Under the pieces are notes generated by a model. That model was not told the origin of the DNA, searched no databases, and was given only the letters and a program-made list of their open reading frames with translations. The position numbers and the translations under genes were made by a program. Below are positions 34,596 to 43,651 of a stretch of 64,000 nt of DNA, piece after piece. The stretch's first letter is position 1. The number at the start of each line of letters is the position of its first letter. Source of the stretch: Klenkia sesuvii (GTDB lineage Bacteria; Actinomycetota; Actinomycetes; Mycobacteriales; Geodermatophilaceae). The stretch is from contig NZ_JBAPLU010000006.1 in the NCBI RefSeq assembly GCF_037083825.1, positions 150,383 through 214,382 on the forward strand. Direction: 5' to 3'.

Positions 34596-37500
34596 ATGAG
34601 CAACTTCGGCTTCCTCGCGCAGGACTGGCCCGTCGTCCACGCCGACTGCGTCCGCGCCGAGTCCTACCTGGGCTCCGACCCGCGCGGCACCTGCATGTAT
34701 GCGCGCCGGGCCGCCGAGCAGGTGGTCGCTCACGTCTACACGGTCGACGCGCTACCGCTGCCCTACCGGGACGACCTCGCCGGCCGCATCGCCGAGCCGG
34801 CGTTCAAGAACCGGGTGCCGCAGGGCATCACCACCAAGCTGACCTTGCTGCGCAAGCTGGGCAACACCGCCGTGCACGACAGCAAGCCCATCCCGCCCCA
34901 GGCGGCGCTCGACGCCACCCGCGAGTTGTTCCACGTGGTCGTCTGGACCGCGCAGCGCTACTCCCGTATCCCCGGCGCCGTCCCCGTCGCGGCCCGCTTC
35001 GACCCCGCTCTGGCGCGCCGAGCGGCCCCGCTCAGCCACGACGATGTCCGCAAGCTGGCGGAGAAGTTCCGCCAGCAGGACGAGGAGCACGCCCGGGCAC
35101 TCCGCGAACGCGACGACCTCGCGGCGGCGCAGGCCGCCGAGATCGCCGAGCTGCGGCAGCAGATCGCCGACGCCCAGGCCGCGCACGCCGTCGCCGACAC
35201 CCACGACTACGACGAGGCCACCACTCGCACGGCGCTCATCGACGAGCTGCTCCGGGAAGCCGGTTGGCAGCTCACCGATCCCCGTGACCGCGAGTACCCG
35301 GTGACGGGTCTGCCGGTCGGGTCGGGGAACGGCCGAGCGGACTACGTGCTGTGGGGTGCCGACGGGTTGCCGCTGGCGGTCGTCGAGGCGAAGCGCACGA
35401 GCGTCGACCCGAACGCCGGCCAGCATCAGGCCAAGCTGTACGCCGACGCCCTGCAGCAGATGCACGGACGCCGTCCGGTCATCTTTTGGACCAACGGCTA
35501 CGAGACCTGGATGTGGGACGACGCCGCGGGCTACCCGCCGCGCCGGGTCGAGGGCTTCCGCACCGCCGACGAGCTGCACCTGCTCGTCCAGCGGCGCAGC
35601 ATGCGGGCCTCCCTCGCCGACATCCCGATCAGCGACACCATCGTCGAGCGCCCGTACCAGCTCCGTGCCATCCGCGCGGTGGGCGAGGCCTTCACCGACA
35701 AGCAGCGGGCCGCGCTGCTGGTGATGGCCACGGGGTCGGGCAAGACCCGCACCGTCATCGCGTTGGTCGACCAGCTCATGCGGGCGGGATGGGTCAAGCG
35801 GGTGCTGTTCCTGGCCGACCGCCAGGTGCTGGTCAAGCAGGCGGCCAACGCCTTCAAGGCGCACCTGCCGAACGTGACCACGATCAACCTGCTCGACGAG
35901 AAGTCCGCCGACGGTCGCGTGTTCGTCTCGACCTACCCGACGATGCTCAACCTGGTCAACGCCACCGACGGCGGCCGGCGGCTCTTCGGGCCGGGCCACT
36001 TCGACCTGGTCGTGGTCGACGAGGCGCATCGGTCGGTTTACCAGAAGTACCGCGAACTGTTCAGCTGGTTCGACGCCCTGCTCGTCGGTCTGACCGCCAC
36101 GCCCAAGGACGAGATCGACCGCAACACCTACTCGCTGTTCCACCTCGAGGACGGCGTCCCCACCGACGCCTACCCCCTGGGCGACGCGATCGACGACGGC
36201 TACCTCGCCCCGCCGCGGGCGTTGTCGGCCCCGACCCGGTTCCTGCGCTCGGGCATCCGGTACGACGACCTCTCCGAGGAGGAGAAGGACGAGTGGGACG
36301 CCGTCGAGTGGGGCTCGGACGACGGCGCCGCCCCGGACGGCGTCGACCCCGAGGAGCTCAACCGGTTCCTCTTCAACGCCGACACCGTCGACCGCGTGCT
36401 CGCCACGCTCATGGAGCACGGCATCAAGGTCGCGGGCGGGGACCGGCTCGGGAAGACGATCATCTTCGCGAAGAACCAGGCGCACGCCCAGTTCATCCAG
36501 CAGCGCTTCGACGACCAGTACCCGGGTTTCGGGGGTGGTTTCGCCGCCGTCATCACCCACGCGGTCGCGATGTCGGCGCACCTCATCGACGAGTTCAGCG
36601 AGCCGGAGAAGGCGCCGCACATCGCCATCTCGGTGGACATGCTCGACACCGGCGTCGACGTGCCCGAGATCGTCAACTTGGTGTTCTTCAAGCTGGTCCG
36701 CTCGGCCAGCAAGTTCTGGCAGATGATCGGCCGCGGCACCCGGCTGCGCCCGGACCTCTTCGGGCCCGGCGCACCCAAGACCGAGTTCCTGGTGCTGGAC
36801 GTCTGCGGGAACGTTGAGTACTTCGGCGCCGGCATGCCGGGGACGACCGGGTCGCTGCAGAAGTCCCTCACCCAGCGCCTCTTCGAGGCCCGACTGGGGC
36901 TGGTCACCGGGCTGGACTCCCGCCTGACCGCCGACGCCGACCTCCCCGAGGTGGGCCACGGGGAGCAGTCCGAGCGGGGGCTGCGGGTCGACCTGGCCTG
37001 GGCGATGCACGACGTCGTCGTCGGCATGAACGTGCACAACGTACTGGTGCGCCCGCACCGGCAGTGGGTCGAGACCTACGCCGACTGGGCGGCCTGGCGC
37101 CGACTGGATCCGGTCAAGGCCGATGAGATCGGTCAGCACCTCGTGGGTCTGCCCACCTCGGCAGGCACGGACGACGAGGGGGCCAAGCGCTTCGACCTGC
37201 TCCTCCTCCGCTGCCAGCTGGCCCGGCTCGATGACGACGGCGTCCTGTTCGAGCGGCTGCGCACCCAGGTGGGGGACATCGCTTCGGCGCTGCTGACGCA
37301 GACGTCCATCCCGCTGGTGCAGGCGCAGGCCGAGCTGCTGGCCGAGCTGGCCGGGGACGAGTGGTGGATCGACGTCGACCTCCCGCGGCTCGAGATGGCC
37401 CGCCGCCGGGTGCGCGGGCTGGTCCGCTTCGTCGAGCGCGAGAAGCGCGCCGTCGTCTACACGGACTTCGCCGACGAGTCGGGGCCGGCCGTGCCCGTCG

Positions 37501-38015
37501 TCCTGCCGTTCAGCAGTCCGGGCACCGACCTGGCCCGGTTCCGGGAGAAAGCCCAGGTGTACCTGCGGCAGCACGAGGACCACGTCGCGCTGCAGCGCCT
37601 GCGCCGCAACCAGCAGCTCACCGCCATGGATCTGGCGGAGCTGGAGTCGATGCTGCTCGCCTCCGGCGCCGGGTCCCGGGAGGACATCGAACGCGCGAGC
37701 CAGGAAGCAGAAGGTCTGGGCATCTTCGTGCGGTCCCTCGTCGGGCTCGACCGCCGGGCCGCCGAGGCCGCGTTCGCCGAGTTCTCGGCCGGCACCGGCT
37801 TCAGCGCCGCGCAGCTCCGCTTCATCGAGCTCGTCGTCGACGAGCTGACCGCCAACGGCGTGATGGCCGTGGACCGGCTCTTCGACTCGCCCTTCAGCGA
37901 CAACGCGCCGCAGGGCCCGCAGTCGCTGTTCGACGACGACCAGGTGAAGCGGATCGTGACAGTGCTGACCGACGTGCGACGAAGCGCGACGGCAGGAGGC
38001 ATCTCGGTGGCGTGA
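34596..38015 (+). CDS. hsdR: type I restriction endonuclease subunit HsdR
   Basis: 1139 residues. An N-terminal DUF4145-like helical domain (1-140) and a coiled coil (about 150-205) precede the PD-(D/E)XK nuclease (Asp in GRADYVLWG, VVEAKRT near 265). The SF2 motor has Walker A ATGSGKTRT (about 380), DEAH (475-478), GLTATP and the late QMIGRGTRLRPD. A C-terminal EcoEI-type helical domain binds HsdM/HsdS. It translocates and cleaves unmethylated DNA. ATG 34596 has a weak Shine-Dalgarno; TAGGGT at 34529-34534 may be its own promoter, since the HNH gene separates it from hsdMS. Confidence 0.95.
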   Translation: MSNFGFLAQDWPVVHADCVRAESYLGSDPRGTCMYARRAAEQVVAHVYTVDALPLPYRDDLAGRIAEPAFKNRVPQGITTKLTLLRKLGNTAVHDSKPIPPQAALDATRELFHVVVWTAQRYSRIPGAVPVAARFDPALARRAAPLSHDDVRKLAEKFRQQDEEHARALRERDDLAAAQAAEIAELRQQIADAQAAHAVADTHDYDEATTRTALIDELLREAGWQLTDPRDREYPVTGLPVGSGNGRADYVLWGADGLPLAVVEAKRTSVDPNAGQHQAKLYADALQQMHGRRPVIFWTNGYETWMWDDAAGYPPRRVEGFRTADELHLLVQRRSMRASLADIPISDTIVERPYQLRAIRAVGEAFTDKQRAALLVMATGSGKTRTVIALVDQLMRAGWVKRVLFLADRQVLVKQAANAFKAHLPNVTTINLLDEKSADGRVFVSTYPTMLNLVNATDGGRRLFGPGHFDLVVVDEAHRSVYQKYRELFSWFDALLVGLTATPKDEIDRNTYSLFHLEDGVPTDAYPLGDAIDDGYLAPPRALSAPTRFLRSGIRYDDLSEEEKDEWDAVEWGSDDGAAPDGVDPEELNRFLFNADTVDRVLATLMEHGIKVAGGDRLGKTIIFAKNQAHAQFIQQRFDDQYPGFGGGFAAVITHAVAMSAHLIDEFSEPEKAPHIAISVDMLDTGVDVPEIVNLVFFKLVRSASKFWQMIGRGTRLRPDLFGPGAPKTEFLVLDVCGNVEYFGAGMPGTTGSLQKSLTQRLFEARLGLVTGLDSRLTADADLPEVGHGEQSERGLRVDLAWAMHDVVVGMNVHNVLVRPHRQWVETYADWAAWRRLDPVKADEIGQHLVGLPTSAGTDDEGAKRFDLLLLRCQLARLDDDGVLFERLRTQVGDIASALLTQTSIPLVQAQAELLAELAGDEWWIDVDLPRLEMARRRVRGLVRFVEREKRAVVYTDFADESGPAVPVVLPFSSPGTDLARFREKAQVYLRQHEDHVALQRLRRNQQLTAMDLAELESMLLASGAGSREDIERASQEAEGLGIFVRSLVGLDRRAAEAAFAEFSAGTGFSAAQLRFIELVVDELTANGVMAVDRLFDSPFSDNAPQGPQSLFDDDQVKRIVTVLTDVRRSATAGGISVA

Positions 38016-38041
38016 CCCCCTACGGCGAGGAGACACAGTGA

Positions 38042-39109
38042 ATGCTGAGAGCTGGGACGACGCCGATGGAGGTCGCTACGGTGCCTGAGGAGATGTCCGA
38101 CTACGACGCGCGGGCGTGGGCTGCGGTCGAGAAGTGGCGCGAGGGCAAGCTGAACGGCACCTCGAAGAGCCTTGTCCCTCGCAACGTGTCGACACGGGTC
38201 AAGCAGGTGGCCCACCGCGCGCACGAGTCGGTGGATGCGGTGCCCGGGGCCGCTCACTTCGAGGAGGCCCTGGAGAAGGCGTTCACCGGCATCTCCGACG
38301 TGGCCTCGCGTGCGGCCATGGCGAGCGTGCGTTCTGGTGCGGTGGTGTCGTCCTTCCAGAAGGCCGGACACGACGTCGAGGACGTTGACGACATCCGCGC
38401 GCTGGACCTCGATGTCATCGACAAGGTGCGGCCGCAGCTCGCTCTGGCGTACATGGCCACCGCGACCGCCGAGGGAGCGGCTGCCGGTCTCGCCGTCTCC
38501 GGCGGGGAGCTCGCCATCCTCGGCGGAGGCATCGTCGGTGCTGGGGCAGGCGCGGCTCCAGGCGCCGGGATGGTGCTGGGGACGCTGGCCGCGGATGCCG
38601 TCGCCGTCCTGGTGGGTGCCAACCGGGCGGTCGCCCACGTGGCTGCCTACTACGGCTACGACGTCCGCCAGCCCGAGGAACGGCTGATCGCTCTCGGCGT
38701 TCTAGGCCTCGGCACGGCAGCCGCCACCGGAAAGGCAGCTGCCTACCTCCAGCTCAACAAGCTCGTCCAGCAACTGGCGCGCAGGGCCACCTGGCAGCAG
38801 CTGCGGAAGAGCGCCGTCACCAAGGTCGTGGACCAGGTCTTCCTCCGGCTCGGCATGCGCTTGACCCAGCGCAAGCTCGGTCAAGCCGTACCTCTCCTGG
38901 GAGTGGTGATCGGAGCCGGTCTGAACGCCACCTTGATGCGAACGGTCGTCGACGACGCCGAGCACGTCTACCGGGAGCGGTACCTGCGGGACAAGTACGG
39001 ACTGGACGCCGTCCAGCCCGCTCCCGCCACCACGGGGGACACCATCGACATCGTCGAGATTGTGGACGCCGAGATTGTCGACGATCTGGATGGTCGTTCT
39101 GCGCCATGA
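38042..39109 (+). CDS. EcsC family protein
   Basis: 355 residues. After a polar N-terminus (about 100 residues) come glycine-rich hydrophobic segments (GGGIVGAGAGAAPGAGMVLG), then the EcsC-family block YYGYDVRQPEERLIALGVLG, further hydrophobic stretches and an acidic tail (DIVEIVDAEIVDDLDG). EcsC proteins are membrane-associated and of unknown biochemical function; the founding member is in a Bacillus ABC transporter operon. ATG 38042 has a GAGGAG upstream and lies 26 bases after hsdR, so it is probably co-transcribed with the restriction subunit. This is an unusual partner for a type I system. Confidence 0.78.
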   Translation: MLRAGTTPMEVATVPEEMSDYDARAWAAVEKWREGKLNGTSKSLVPRNVSTRVKQVAHRAHESVDAVPGAAHFEEALEKAFTGISDVASRAAMASVRSGAVVSSFQKAGHDVEDVDDIRALDLDVIDKVRPQLALAYMATATAEGAAAGLAVSGGELAILGGGIVGAGAGAAPGAGMVLGTLAADAVAVLVGANRAVAHVAAYYGYDVRQPEERLIALGVLGLGTAAATGKAAAYLQLNKLVQQLARRATWQQLRKSAVTKVVDQVFLRLGMRLTQRKLGQAVPLLGVVIGAGLNATLMRTVVDDAEHVYRERYLRDKYGLDAVQPAPATTGDTIDIVEIVDAEIVDDLDGRSAP

Positions 39110-39191
39110 TGCGCTGAACGTCGGCGTTCCGACACGACGAGCACGATGGTGGTGACCCACGGTGCGGGCCGGGGCGGCTAGCGTGGGCACG

Positions 39192-39866
39192 ATGGCGATC
39201 GACCTCAGGCGGCGGTTGGGCCCGCCCCGCGCGGTGCCCGGACCGGGCCGGCAGCCCGTCGTCCCGCCGCTGGTCACCCCCCGGTTGCGCCTGCGGCCGA
39301 TCCGGGCGACGGACGGCGACGCGGTCGTGGCCCTGCACGGCGACCCGGAGGTCATGCGCCACCTGGGGACCGGGCGGCCGGTGCCCCCCGCCCGGGTGCG
39401 CGACCGCGACCTGCCCCGCCTGCTGGCCCACCACGGCCCGCTGCCGCTGGGCTACTGGGCGGCCGAGGACCGGGCCACCGACGCCTTCGTCGGCTGGTTC
39501 GAGCTGCGCCCCATGGTCACCGAGTCCGTCGCCGCGGTGGAGCTGGGCTACCGGCTGCGCCGGGCGGCGTGGGGTCGCGGGCTGGCCACCGAGGGTGCCC
39601 GGGCCCTGGTCGACGCGGCCTTCACCGGCACCGACGTCGACGAGGTCGTCGCCACCACCCTGGTGGTGAACACCGGTTCGCGGCGGGTCATGGAGAAGCT
39701 GGGCCTCACCTGGCGGCGGACGTACCTGGACGACCGCACCGCACCGATCACCGGTGCCGAGCTCGGGGAGGTCGAGTACGCCCTGGCGCGGGTCGACTGG
39801 CGGCCGCGGCGGCCCGAGGCGTTCCACCGCCGGCAGCCCCGCCGCTGGGCCCCCCGCCGCGCCTGA
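39192..39866 (+). CDS. GNAT family N-acetyltransferase (RimJ/RimL-like)
   Basis: 224 residues with the RimJ/RimL-type fold: LVTPRLRLRPIRATDGDAVV, the acetyl-CoA loop in YRLRRAAWGRGLATEGARAL, and VNTGSRRVMEKLGLTWRRTY. The substrate is an unknown amine or protein N-terminus. The C-terminal 25 residues are Arg/Pro-rich and outside the domain. ATG 39192 has TAGCGT 7 bases upstream, which supports it over GTG 39162 or 39183. Confidence 0.87.
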   Translation: MAIDLRRRLGPPRAVPGPGRQPVVPPLVTPRLRLRPIRATDGDAVVALHGDPEVMRHLGTGRPVPPARVRDRDLPRLLAHHGPLPLGYWAAEDRATDAFVGWFELRPMVTESVAAVELGYRLRRAAWGRGLATEGARALVDAAFTGTDVDEVVATTLVVNTGSRRVMEKLGLTWRRTYLDDRTAPITGAELGEVEYALARVDWRPRRPEAFHRRQPRRWAPRRA

Positions 39867-39913
39867 GCCGCCCCACCGCGGCCCGTGCCTGTGCGGCCTC
39901 CTGCGGCCGGGCG

Positions 39914-40441
39914 TCAGGCCCGGTCCACCAGCAGCAGCGCGTAGGCCGCCAGCGTCGAGGCGTCGGTGATCCCGCCCGAGCGGATGCGGGCGACCAGCTC
40001 CCGCTCGGCGACCAGGGCCTGCACCATGTCGGCCTCGCTGGCCTCGCGCGCCGGCGGGCCCGGGGTCAGGTCGGTGGCCAGCCAGACGTCGAAGCGCTGG
40101 GTCGACAGCCCGGGTGCGTCGTCGAGCCGGCCCAGGTGACGCAGCCGCCCGGCCCGGAACCCGGTCTCCTCGGCCAGCTCGGTGCGGGCGAGGTCCTCCG
40201 CGGAGCCCGTGTGCCCGGGCGGCCACCCGCCCTGCGGGAACTCCCAGGACCGGCGACCCAGGGGGTGCCGGTACTGCTCGACGAGCCAGAACCCGTCGTC
40301 CTGGGCCGGCAGCACCACCGCGTAGTCGGGACGCTCCACCACGCCGTAGACGCCCGTGCTCCCGTCGGCCAGCACCACCGTGTCCTCGCGCACCCGTGTC
40401 CACGGGTTCCGGTACACCTCTCGGCTGCTGGTGGTCTCCAC
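39914..40441 (-). CDS. NUDIX hydrolase (ADP-ribose pyrophosphatase-like)
   Basis: 175 residues of the ADP-sugar pyrophosphatase type: REVYRNPWTRVREDTVVL, VEQYRHPLGRRSWEFPQGG and the Nudix helix DLARTELAEETGF. In the Nudix box the ELAEETG core is intact, but the Arg of the consensus REUxEE is Thr, so activity is likely but not certain. The substrate is unknown. GTG 40441 has CAGGCT 6 bases upstream on the minus strand. It is 12 bases from the TetR gene, in the same direction. Confidence 0.83.
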   Translation of the reverse strand: METTSSREVYRNPWTRVREDTVVLADGSTGVYGVVERPDYAVVLPAQDDGFWLVEQYRHPLGRRSWEFPQGGWPPGHTGSAEDLARTELAEETGFRAGRLRHLGRLDDAPGLSTQRFDVWLATDLTPGPPAREASEADMVQALVAERELVARIRSGGITDASTLAAYALLLVDRA

Positions 40442-40453
40442 CGGCCCAGCCTG

Positions 40454-41110
40454 TCAGGCCTCGGCGACGGCCCGCATCGGCCCGGGGAGGTCGGAGAGGT
40501 CGGGCTCGGGCCGCGCGGCCACCTCGAGCACCGCGGCCAGGTGCCGGGGGAGGTCCTCCTCGAGGCGCACCAGGGCCTCGGCCGGCGGGGTGCCGCCGAC
40601 GATGCGGCGGCGGTGCACGTGGGCGTGGGTGCGGGTGATGGCGACCAGCAGGGCGGCGGCCAGCCGGGCGTCGGTGCCGGGCAGCTGCTCCTCCACGACG
40701 GCGGCCAGGTCGCCCTCGGAGTGCGCGAGGAGCGTGCGCTCGTACTGCGCCAGGGCGGGGGACGAGTCGACCTGCGCGGCCATGGCCAGGTTGTCGGGGT
40801 CGGCCAGGGACCGGAGGTAGCCCAGGGTCTGCTCGGCCAGCTGCGCGACGAGGGCCTCGGCCGCCGTCCGGTCCCGCGTGGGGACGACCGGGCGGGTCAT
40901 GGCCTCCAGGAAGGGCATGCGGCCCAGGAAGAACAGCGCCTCCTTGCTCGGCGCGTGGTTGAACACGGTCTGCACCGCCACGTCGGCGGCCTCGGCCACC
41001 TGCAGCACGGTCGTGCGGTCGAACCCCTGCTCGAGGAACAGTCGGCGGGCCTCGGTGAGGATGAGCTGCCGGGTCCGCTCGCGCTTGCGGTCCCGCCTGG
41101 TCGTCTGCAC
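40454..41110 (-). CDS. TetR/AcrR family transcriptional regulator
   Basis: 218 residues: TTRRDRKRERTRQLILTEAR, LFLEQGFDRTTVLQVAEAAD and VAVQTVFNHAPSKEALF form the TetR helix-turn-helix (the variant FNHAPSKE is typical of a common actinobacterial subgroup). GTG 41110 has a near-perfect AGGAGGTGG Shine-Dalgarno, so the longer in-frame start at 41173 is rejected. The gene precedes the NUDIX gene. Ligand and targets are unknown. Confidence 0.87.
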   Translation of the reverse strand: MQTTRRDRKRERTRQLILTEARRLFLEQGFDRTTVLQVAEAADVAVQTVFNHAPSKEALFFLGRMPFLEAMTRPVVPTRDRTAAEALVAQLAEQTLGYLRSLADPDNLAMAAQVDSSPALAQYERTLLAHSEGDLAAVVEEQLPGTDARLAAALLVAITRTHAHVHRRRIVGGTPPAEALVRLEEDLPRHLAAVLEVAARPEPDLSDLPGPMRAVAEA

Positions 41111-41343
41111 CGCCCCACCTCCTCCCGATTTCGTCCGACTTGGTCCGGACTCTAGGAGATGCCTGTGAGCCACGGCCAGCGACCATCCGATCGCGCTCCG
41201 TCCCGGGCTGCGACCATGGTCGGGTGCAGACCCCGGGCCGACGAAGGGCGCGGCGGGCGACGTCCCCGGCCGGGCCCCCCTCGCGGGTGGTCGCCCCGGG
41301 CACCTCGTCGCCCCCGGTCGCGTCCACCGGGCACACTGGCCCG

Positions 41344-42060
41344 GTGACCTCGCCCGACAGCCCCGACCCCGAGCCCGGCTGGGCGCCGGCCGCCGACGGC
41401 GACCGGGCCACCGACCGGGCCACCGACCGTCGTCCCTCGCTCGACCTGCTGGTCTGGGACGCCCCGAACATCGACATGACGCTGGCCACGGTCATCGGGG
41501 CCCGGCCCACGGCCGCGTCGCGGCCGCGGTTCGACGCGATCGCCTCGTGGTTCGTGGGTGGGGCCGGCGAACCCGGCCGGGACGGCGTCGACGACGTCGA
41601 GGCCTGCGTGTTCGCCAACGTGCCCCCGCAGCACGTCACCAGCCTGCGCGGCTGGGTCGAGGCCCTGCGCAGCTTCGGCTACTCGGTCTTCGCCCGGCCC
41701 AAGAGCCGCCCCGACGACGACATCGACCAGTCGATGCTCGACCACATCGAGGTCCGGGCGGCCAGCCACCGGCTGCGCCGCCTCGTGGTGTTCTCCGGTG
41801 ACGGCCGCAACTTCGCCGAGCCGCTGGAGGAGCTGGCCCGCGCCGGCACCGACGTCGTCGTGGTGGCCTTCTCCGAGGTCGCCGGGTACGCCAGCTCCTC
41901 GGACCTGCTGCACTTCGTCGACATCGAGGACGTGCCCGGGGCGTTCGCGGCTCCGCTGGACCGCGTCCGCCTGGACGCCCTCCCCGTCGACGGTGCGTGG
42001 CTGCGCCCGACGAAGAGCCTGCGCGACGCCGCGGCCGCCTACGCCAGCAAGCACCCGTGA
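41344..42060 (+). CDS. NYN domain-containing protein (PIN-like ribonuclease fold)
   Basis: 238 residues. After a DRATDRATDR repeat region, LLVWDAPNIDMTLATVIGAR provides the NYN motif (catalytic Asp and Asn). VFANVPPQHVTSLRGWVEAL, PKSRPDDDIDQSMLDHI and LVVFSGDGRNFAEPLEEL complete the acidic active site of a LabA/NYN-type RNase. GTG 41344 has CACACT 6 bases upstream; the frame is open further upstream. The stop overlaps the phospholipase D gene (GTGA). An RNA target is likely but unknown. Confidence 0.84.
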   Translation: MTSPDSPDPEPGWAPAADGDRATDRATDRRPSLDLLVWDAPNIDMTLATVIGARPTAASRPRFDAIASWFVGGAGEPGRDGVDDVEACVFANVPPQHVTSLRGWVEALRSFGYSVFARPKSRPDDDIDQSMLDHIEVRAASHRLRRLVVFSGDGRNFAEPLEELARAGTDVVVVAFSEVAGYASSSDLLHFVDIEDVPGAFAAPLDRVRLDALPVDGAWLRPTKSLRDAAAAYASKHP

Positions 42061-43619
42061 CCGCGGCCGAGGGCACCAGCACCGACCCCGACACCGGCGG
42101 TTTCTCCGCCGCCGTGCCCAGCCCGCAGGAACCGGTCGACCCGGCGCCGTCGCCGGGCAGCGTGCTCGTCCCCGGCGAGACGGTCTGGCGCATCGAGCGG
42201 GCCACCCAGCACGCGGTGTTCGTCGACGCCGCCGACTACTTCGCCACGCTCAAGCAGGTCGTGCTGCAGGCGCAGCGACAGGTGCTGTTCATCGGCTGGG
42301 ACTTCGACCCCCGCATCCGCCTGGACCCCCGCTCGCCGGGCCGGGGCCGCGAGGACCGGGTGGGCCGGGTGCTGGAGGCCGCCGTCCAGGCCAACCCCGA
42401 CCTGTTCATCGGCGTGCTCCAGTGGGACCTGGGCATGTTCGAGGCGCTCGGCCGGGGGCTGGTGCCCATCGTGCTGCTCAACCGGCGCACCTCCGACCGG
42501 TTCCAGATGCGCGTCGACGCCCACCACCCGTTGGGCGGGGCGCACCACCAGAAGATCGTGGTGGTCGACGACTGCCTCGCCTTCGCCGGCGGCATCGACG
42601 TGACCGCCGACCGGTGGGACACCTCCGACCACCTCGACCGCCAGCGTCACCGGCACCGGCCGCGGTCGCCGCGCACCACCCAGCCCTGGCACGACGTCAC
42701 GAGCCTGGTGTCGGGGCCCGCGGCCAAGGCGCTCGGCGAGCTGGCCCGGCGGCGCTGGGCGGCCGGCACCGGCGAGCAGCTCGACCCGGTCGACGGCGTC
42801 GAGCACTGCTGGCCCGAGCAGGTGCCGGTGCTGCTGTCCGACGTCGACGTCGCCATCTCCCGCACCCGCCCGCAGCACCGGCAGTGGGAGCTGGTGCACG
42901 AGATCGAGGACCTCTGGCTGGCCATGGTCGCCAGCGCCACCACCGCGGTCTACATCGAGAGCCAGTACTTCGCCAACCGCCGGGTGGCCGAGGCGATCGC
43001 CGCCCGGTTGCGGGAGGCCGACGGCCCGGAGTTCGTCGTGGTCAACCCCGAGACCGCGGACGGGTGGCTGGAGGAGAAGGCGATGGGCACCGCCCGCGCC
43101 AAGCTGCTGGGCATGGTCCGCGAGGCCGACGCCCACGACCGGTTCCGCATCTACGTGCCGGTCACCGACCAGCGCAACCCGGTCTACGTGCACGCCAAGG
43201 TGTGCGTGGTCGACGACCGCCTGCTGCGCATCGGCTCGTCGAACCTGAACAACCGCTCGATGGGCCTGGACACCGAGTGCGACCTGACCATCGAGGCCGC
43301 CGCCGACGACCCCCGTCGCGAGGAACGGGCCACCGCGGTGCTGGGCATGCGCGACCGGCTGCTGGCCGAGCACCTCGGGGTGGGACCGGACGACGTCGCC
43401 GCCGCGGTGGCCGAGCACGACGGGTCGTTGATCGGGGCCGTGGAGAGCCTGCGCCGGGACACCGGCCGGTCGCTGCGGCCGTTCCGGCCACCGCGCCAGG
43501 GCGTGCTGGAGACCCTGCTGGCCGACACCGAGCTGCTGGACCCCGAGCAGACGCCCAACCGGGCGCAGCGGGTCATCGCCCGCGTGCAGCGGCACGGCAA
43601 GCGGCGCACCCGCGCCTGA
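42057..43619 (+). CDS. phospholipase D-like / cardiolipin synthase family protein
   Basis: 520 residues with two HKD motifs, His164-x-Lys166 (HHQKIVVVDD) and His379-x-Lys381 (HAKVCVVDDRLLRIGSSNLN), plus WDFDPRIRLDP and YIESQYFANRR as in PLD-superfamily phospholipases. No signal peptide or membrane helix is evident, so it is probably cytoplasmic or peripheral. It would hydrolyse or transfer phosphatidyl groups, possibly in cardiolipin metabolism. GTG 42057 overlaps the NYN stop, so the two proteins are translationally coupled. Confidence 0.88.
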   Translation: MTAAEGTSTDPDTGGFSAAVPSPQEPVDPAPSPGSVLVPGETVWRIERATQHAVFVDAADYFATLKQVVLQAQRQVLFIGWDFDPRIRLDPRSPGRGREDRVGRVLEAAVQANPDLFIGVLQWDLGMFEALGRGLVPIVLLNRRTSDRFQMRVDAHHPLGGAHHQKIVVVDDCLAFAGGIDVTADRWDTSDHLDRQRHRHRPRSPRTTQPWHDVTSLVSGPAAKALGELARRRWAAGTGEQLDPVDGVEHCWPEQVPVLLSDVDVAISRTRPQHRQWELVHEIEDLWLAMVASATTAVYIESQYFANRRVAEAIAARLREADGPEFVVVNPETADGWLEEKAMGTARAKLLGMVREADAHDRFRIYVPVTDQRNPVYVHAKVCVVDDRLLRIGSSNLNNRSMGLDTECDLTIEAAADDPRREERATAVLGMRDRLLAEHLGVGPDDVAAAVAEHDGSLIGAVESLRRDTGRSLRPFRPPRQGVLETLLADTELLDPEQTPNRAQRVIARVQRHGKRRTRA

Positions 43620-43631
43620 GCCGCCACCCGG

Positions 43632-43650
43632 CTCGGTTAGGGTGCCCTCA
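43632..43650 (+). promoter_or_regulatory. DtxR/IdeR-like iron box and -10 element
   Basis: CTCGGTTAGGGTGCCCTCA matches TWAGGTWAGSCTWACCTWA at 13 of 19 positions; a second register shifted by 5 bases also matches at 13 of 19. It contains TAGGGT (43638-43643), 8 bases before the ABC gene ATG, so repressor and polymerase would compete. Iron control is inferred. Confidence 0.45.
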
Positions 43651-43651
43651 C

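Noticed and set aside
34752..38036. Very long open frame antisense to hsdR (over 1000 codons), and similar antisense frames opposite katG, the CYTH-CHAD gene and the GTPases
   Set aside because: Long antisense frames are expected at this GC content. Their products are low-complexity (His, Gln, Arg, Gly rich) without domain motifs, while the sense strand encodes complete known proteins.
41211..41222. 12-bp palindrome CGACCATGGTCG as an operator for the TetR/NYN region
   Set aside because: It is more than 100 bases from either start and the palindrome alone is too short for a claim.
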